In this document: piece by piece, positions 61,030 to 64,000 of the stretch | Layout of the letters: every line of letters begins with the position of its first letter | Position numbering within the stretch: the first letter of the stretch is position 1 | Assembly (NCBI RefSeq): GCF_949987535.1 | Contig: NC_080075.1 | Span: 39,864,269 to 39,928,268 of the forward strand | Source: Balaenoptera acutorostrata | Taxonomy: Eukaryota; Chordata; Mammalia; Artiodactyla; Balaenopteridae | Reading direction: 5' to 3' | Length of the DNA: 64,000 nucleotides | The notes under the pieces: generated by a model | What the model saw: only the letters and a program-made list of their open reading frames with translations | The model's database searches: none | What the model was told of the DNA's origin: nothing | Program-made: the position numbers and the translations under genes

Positions 61030-61215
61030 TTCTTATAATCGGACCAGTAACACTTTATTACACTTACTTGCTTATATCCCTACCTCTCTCTACTAACCTA
61101 TATTTAACCTATTTTAAGGGTTATATTTGATTCACTTTTGAGTCACTAAATTTAGTTTAGTGTTTGGCATATAATCAACATTCAGTTTCTGTTGAATGAA
61201 AAAAATGAAAGAATG
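61030..61215 (+). repeat. L2 3'-end fragment, sense
   Basis: Ends with 'ttggcatataatcaacattc' and 'tgttgaatgaa', the L2 terminus. Confidence 0.6.
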
Positions 61216-61239
61216 ATCTTTAAATTGATTAGAACTTTC

Positions 61240-61420
61240 CAGTGGTAGAACAGATTTCCTGTAAGGTAATAAGCTTCTGGTCACTGGCAGTTTTCAAGCG
61301 TGGGCTGGATGCTTGAAGGATGCTTGTAGGGATGCTGCAGAGGAACTTCCATGTCATGTGGGAGTGGAAGATTAGACCAGGTTTCCTTCTAACTATGAAC
61401 TATTTGATCCTATGATGTTA
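61240..61420 (+). repeat. CR1/L3-like LINE relic
   Basis: 'ttagaccaggtttccttcta' and 'actatttgatcctatgatg' resemble the end of mammalian L3/CR1 elements. Diverged. Confidence 0.4.
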
Positions 61421-61424
61421 ATTA

Positions 61425-61640
61425 TGATTCTTTCTCTAAACATTTAGTTAGCACCTCCTATGTGCCTGGCATTGTTCTAGGCACTGAAGATACAAAGATA
61501 AAAGTGGCCTTGCTAGTATCCATAAGGAGCTAGTAATCAGTGGATAATGAGGAAAGAGGTGCTTAAGAGTATAGGTATAAAGTTTTAGTAGATAAAAATA
61601 AATAGAAAAGGACAGATATTTGAGGTGCTTTGAATAAATG
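61425..61640 (-). repeat. L2 fragment, antisense
   Basis: 'tagcacctcctatgtgcctg', 'gcattgttctaggcactgaa' and 'gatacaaagataaaagtggc' are the reversed L2 3' end. Confidence 0.6.
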
Positions 61641-61737
61641 AGGAAGGGAGAAAAAAGCTATTACAAGGGGGAGAACTAGATATGAAAGATGACCCTAAAA
61701 TTCCCTGAGAAGGGAGAATGTAGGGAGTAAAGACCAC

Positions 61738-61790
61738 ATTATATTATTATATATTATGTTATATAATATAATATAATATGTTATATTGTT
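61738..61790. repeat. TA-rich low-complexity stretch
   Basis: Repeated 'tataatataatataat' and 'ttatatatt' strings. Confidence 0.8.
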
Positions 61791-61799
61791 ATGGGGGAA

Positions 61800-63186
61800 T
61801 TCCCTAAAAGGGAACTATCAGTGTTTGTCATCAAGGTATATGGCAGGGCTGGATGTAATTCATAATTCAGTAGAGATTAATTAATTTGTGAAGTATTTTG
61901 AAATTCTTGGAACAAATGTGCCTTCTTGTATTAGTCTCCCAGACCAATAAAGTTGATTAAATTCTCCTTTCCCCTGCCCTCTGCCCCCTTTGGGGGCATT
62001 AACATGAAATGGACAATTCATTAAGTCATGTGGGACCCTTCAGTTTCTTTTCTGATTCATGTGCCTGGAATCTGTTAGACCATAGGGGAGTAATGGTCTT
62101 CTTTTTTTTATTAACCTGGTCCCTGATGCTGCTCATCTCTCACACATGTCACAATATGTCTTGTCACAGAATCATCCTCTCTAGCTGGGACATGATGCTT
62201 AGGTAGGTGGGGAAGTCCCCTGTTTTGTTTAAAATCATAGTTGTCTTTGGGTTTGGCTGGCATGTTCATGATTAGTTTACTGACAATTGGTTTTTTTCTT
62301 TCTATACCATATGCTATTCCATGATTCATCTGCTTTGAGTCTGCTGCCCTGAAGGTGAAACAATTTCTTCCAATGTTGATATTTCATAATCTCATAGATA
62401 ACAAGCATACACATATGCATAGTCCTTTCAGAAGTTTTAAACATTTGGAGATGAATGAATTATGCTGCCACAAATGGAAAGGAGCAGTATAAAACCATAA
62501 TGGTGATATCCAGACATCTTCTGTTGGGTGGTTGGGTGAACGCTAATATTAATAAAGCCTGCATACTTTACTGTATCTCTCCTTGAGAAGCTATTTCTGG
62601 TATGTGGTATTTATTTGTGAATTTTAACATTTTACTTTAATTGCTTTGATTTACATGTATTTTAATATTTTAGACAAGATCTTTATTTGTAGAAGTGAGG
62701 TTTAAATTCCAAATAAATTGTAATACTTGCTGTTAATATTGTAATGATGGCATCTTTTCTCTATTTAATGTGTAGCATTGATTATTCAAAGCTTAAGAAA
62801 TCTTTTAATTTCTGATATAAATAGTAATCTTTGAAAACATTTCAGTTTAAGACACATCACATTTCTGAATGCAGTGCAAAGCAGTTTTTTCCACACGGTT
62901 ATTTTCTAAGTATTTAGAAGATTACACTTCTAATAAACATGGACTAAATTCAGTTTCTGCATATAGCACTAATCAGTGCCCTTATTGTGTTGCATCATTT
63001 AACCACCTGTATCTTTTTACTCAGAATGTCTGTGATTGTTTTTCGAAGAAGAAAAGCTCTTTATAATTCCATGGTGTAGATGCACATGTAAATATCTGTA
63101 TAAGTTGTGCATTTGGGGAGAGATTTTTAAAAGATTCTAATTCTCAGTATATCTCCCTCCCCCTCTCCCCCTTTCCCTGGTTTTAG
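61800..63186 (+). other. WDPCP intron end, nothing recognised besides the splice acceptor
   Basis: Single-copy-looking AT-rich sequence, ending in the pyrimidine tract 'ctccccctctccccctttcc' and the acceptor ttttag at 63181-63186. Confidence 0.5.
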
Positions 63187-63301
63187 CTTCTCTTTGGTTC
63201 AGGTGTGCTGGTGTCCTTAAGCCTTTCCGGGCCGCAGCTGGAGAAAGTGGTGATTGACAGAAGCCTGGTGGGGAAGCTCATCTCAGACACCATCAGTGAT
63301 G
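63187..63301 (+). CDS. WDPCP: WDPCP sixth coding exon in window (gene continues right)
   Basis: This 115-bp exon follows the acceptor tttccctggttttag and ends at the donor gatg|gtaatt. It encodes 38 codons beginning LLFGSGVLVSLSLSG and ending KLISDTISD, plus one base of the next (Ala) codon. This is the start of the beta-propeller region in Fritz-type proteins and is the most conserved coding part of the window. The GC content of the exon is clearly above that of the surrounding AT-rich intron. Confidence 0.94.
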
Positions 63302-63754
63302 GTAATTACCCCCATGTGCAAATCAATTGCCTACATTAACAGTGGGGCAGGAGAAATAGTGTGTCAACAGGTAGACTAATTATTACCACTGGGGACTTGA
63401 AAACACAAGTAATTGCTTGTAATAGCACAGTTACAACCCCTGGGACCCATACAAGTTTTGACTAATATTTAATATCAAAGTTTTTGTCAAGTGTTAGGCT
63501 CATATCCTTGAGTATTTTTCACTCTTTGCTTAAAAAAATGTGAACGTATTTTCAAAAGAGGTTTATTTTTTTTTGGTGTGTTGACATTTCAAATATTTTT
63601 CATTTTCACATGAATTTTGAATAATAAATAACCCAAATTTGTCAACACAGCCACCAGTAAAAAAAAAAAAAGCAAAAACAAAACCTGTGCTTTGGCTGTT
63701 AGGAAGATTCTCTGTTACCAAAGTCTGTGAATACTAACTTTTGAGAGAGTTGGG
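63302..63754 (+). other. WDPCP intron start
   Basis: Intron after the donor gtaatt. It contains an A-run at 63659-63671 and no named repeat. Confidence 0.5.
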
Positions 63755-64000
63755 CAGTATTTATTTATTTATTTATTTATTTATTATTATTTTTTTTAAC
63801 TTTTTTAAAAAATTTTATTTATTTATTTATTTATTTTTTGGCTCTTCGTTTCTGTGCGAGGGCTTTCTCTAGTTGCGGCAAGCGGGGGCCACTCTTCATC
63901 GCGGTGCGCGGGCCTCTCACCATCGCGGCCTCTCTTGTTGCGGAGCACAGGCTCCAGACGCGCAGACTCAGTAGGTGTGGCTCACGGGCCTAGTTGCTCC
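63755..64000 (-). mobile_element. CHR-type SINE, antisense, cut by the window end
   Basis: The ATTT-repeat tail is at 63755-63838, followed by the reverse CHR body (gtgcgagggctttctctagt, cttcatcgcggtgcgcgg). The 'tgtgttgggt' segment found between tail and body in the other copies is missing. The 5' (tRNA-like) end lies beyond base 64000. Confidence 0.88.

Larger units (their letters stand above)
17652..64000 (+). other. WDPCP: WDPCP gene, 5' coding part (six exons, gene continues beyond window)
   Basis: WDPCP encodes the Fritz-type WD-repeat planar cell polarity effector. With INTU and FUZ it forms the CPLANE complex at the ciliary base, which recruits intraflagellar transport proteins, and it also affects septins and cell polarity. 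Six exons with matching phases splice into one open frame of 133 codons plus one base. It matches the N-terminus of mammalian WDPCP as I remember it, including the stretches MSFCLTELHLWSLK, IGIYQYYDKK and LSLSGPQLEKVVIDRSLVGK. Intron lengths are 19,931, 847, 1,537, 254 and 22,657 bp. The family protein is roughly 750 residues, so about the first sixth is here. The identity is inferred by recall, not alignment. Human disease links (Bardet-Biedl and Meckel-type ciliopathies) are established knowledge. Confidence 0.93.

Overview
The window is nuclear DNA of a cetartiodactyl mammal, most likely a cetacean. The host signal is the abundance of tRNA-Glu-derived CHR-type SINEs (5' end reading gggcttccctggtggcgcag on the sense strand, with AT-rich tails) and of long L1 elements of the cetartiodactyl type. 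There are no bacterial-style operons, no CRISPR array and no free-standing RNA gene.

The only host protein-coding gene recognised is WDPCP (Fritz homologue, CPLANE complex, BBS15), on the + strand. Six exons were assembled by eye: the start-codon exon (17652-17736, ATG at 17676), then 37668-37715, 38563-38607, 40145-40215, 40470-40529 and 63187-63301. All introns are GT-AG, all phases agree, and together the exons give 400 coding bases, i.e. the first 133 residues plus one base. The rest of the gene lies to the right of the window. The 5' non-coding exon(s) and promoter presumably lie to the left, since no CpG island is visible.

Everything else is intron or upstream sequence shaped by retrotransposition. 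Region by region: 1-3.9 kb has old L1, MIR and L2 relics. 3.9-12.4 kb holds a full-length, young L1 on the - strand with a perfect 15-bp target-site duplication. Its ORF1 is intact and its ORF2 is broken only by a CHR SINE, and about 2.2 kb of extra 3' sequence contains a nine-copy 82-bp minisatellite. 12.4-18.8 kb is intron/upstream sequence with MIRs, the first coding exon and a SINE. 18.8-24.6 kb is a near-full-length dead L1 on the + strand. 25.4-31.7 kb holds older L1s. 32.3-36.7 kb is an old L1 tract nested with a SINE and with a 1.28-kb processed copy of an endogenous retroviral transcript that has a poly(A) tail and L1-type target-site duplication. 37.7-40.5 kb is a cluster of four WDPCP exons. 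40.5-63.2 kb is one 22.7-kb intron with L1, HAL1-like, SINE, L2, MIR and hAT-type relics. 63.2 kb holds the last exon, followed by a SINE cut by the window edge.

Nothing in the window looks like an undescribed multi-gene system. The points most worth a second look are the structure of the young L1 (3' extension, minisatellite, 5'-UTR duplication), the retroposed retroviral transcript, and inverted repeat pairs that bracket the WDPCP exon cluster. Repeat family names are from memory of consensus sequences, not from a database search. Boundaries of old repeats are approximate.
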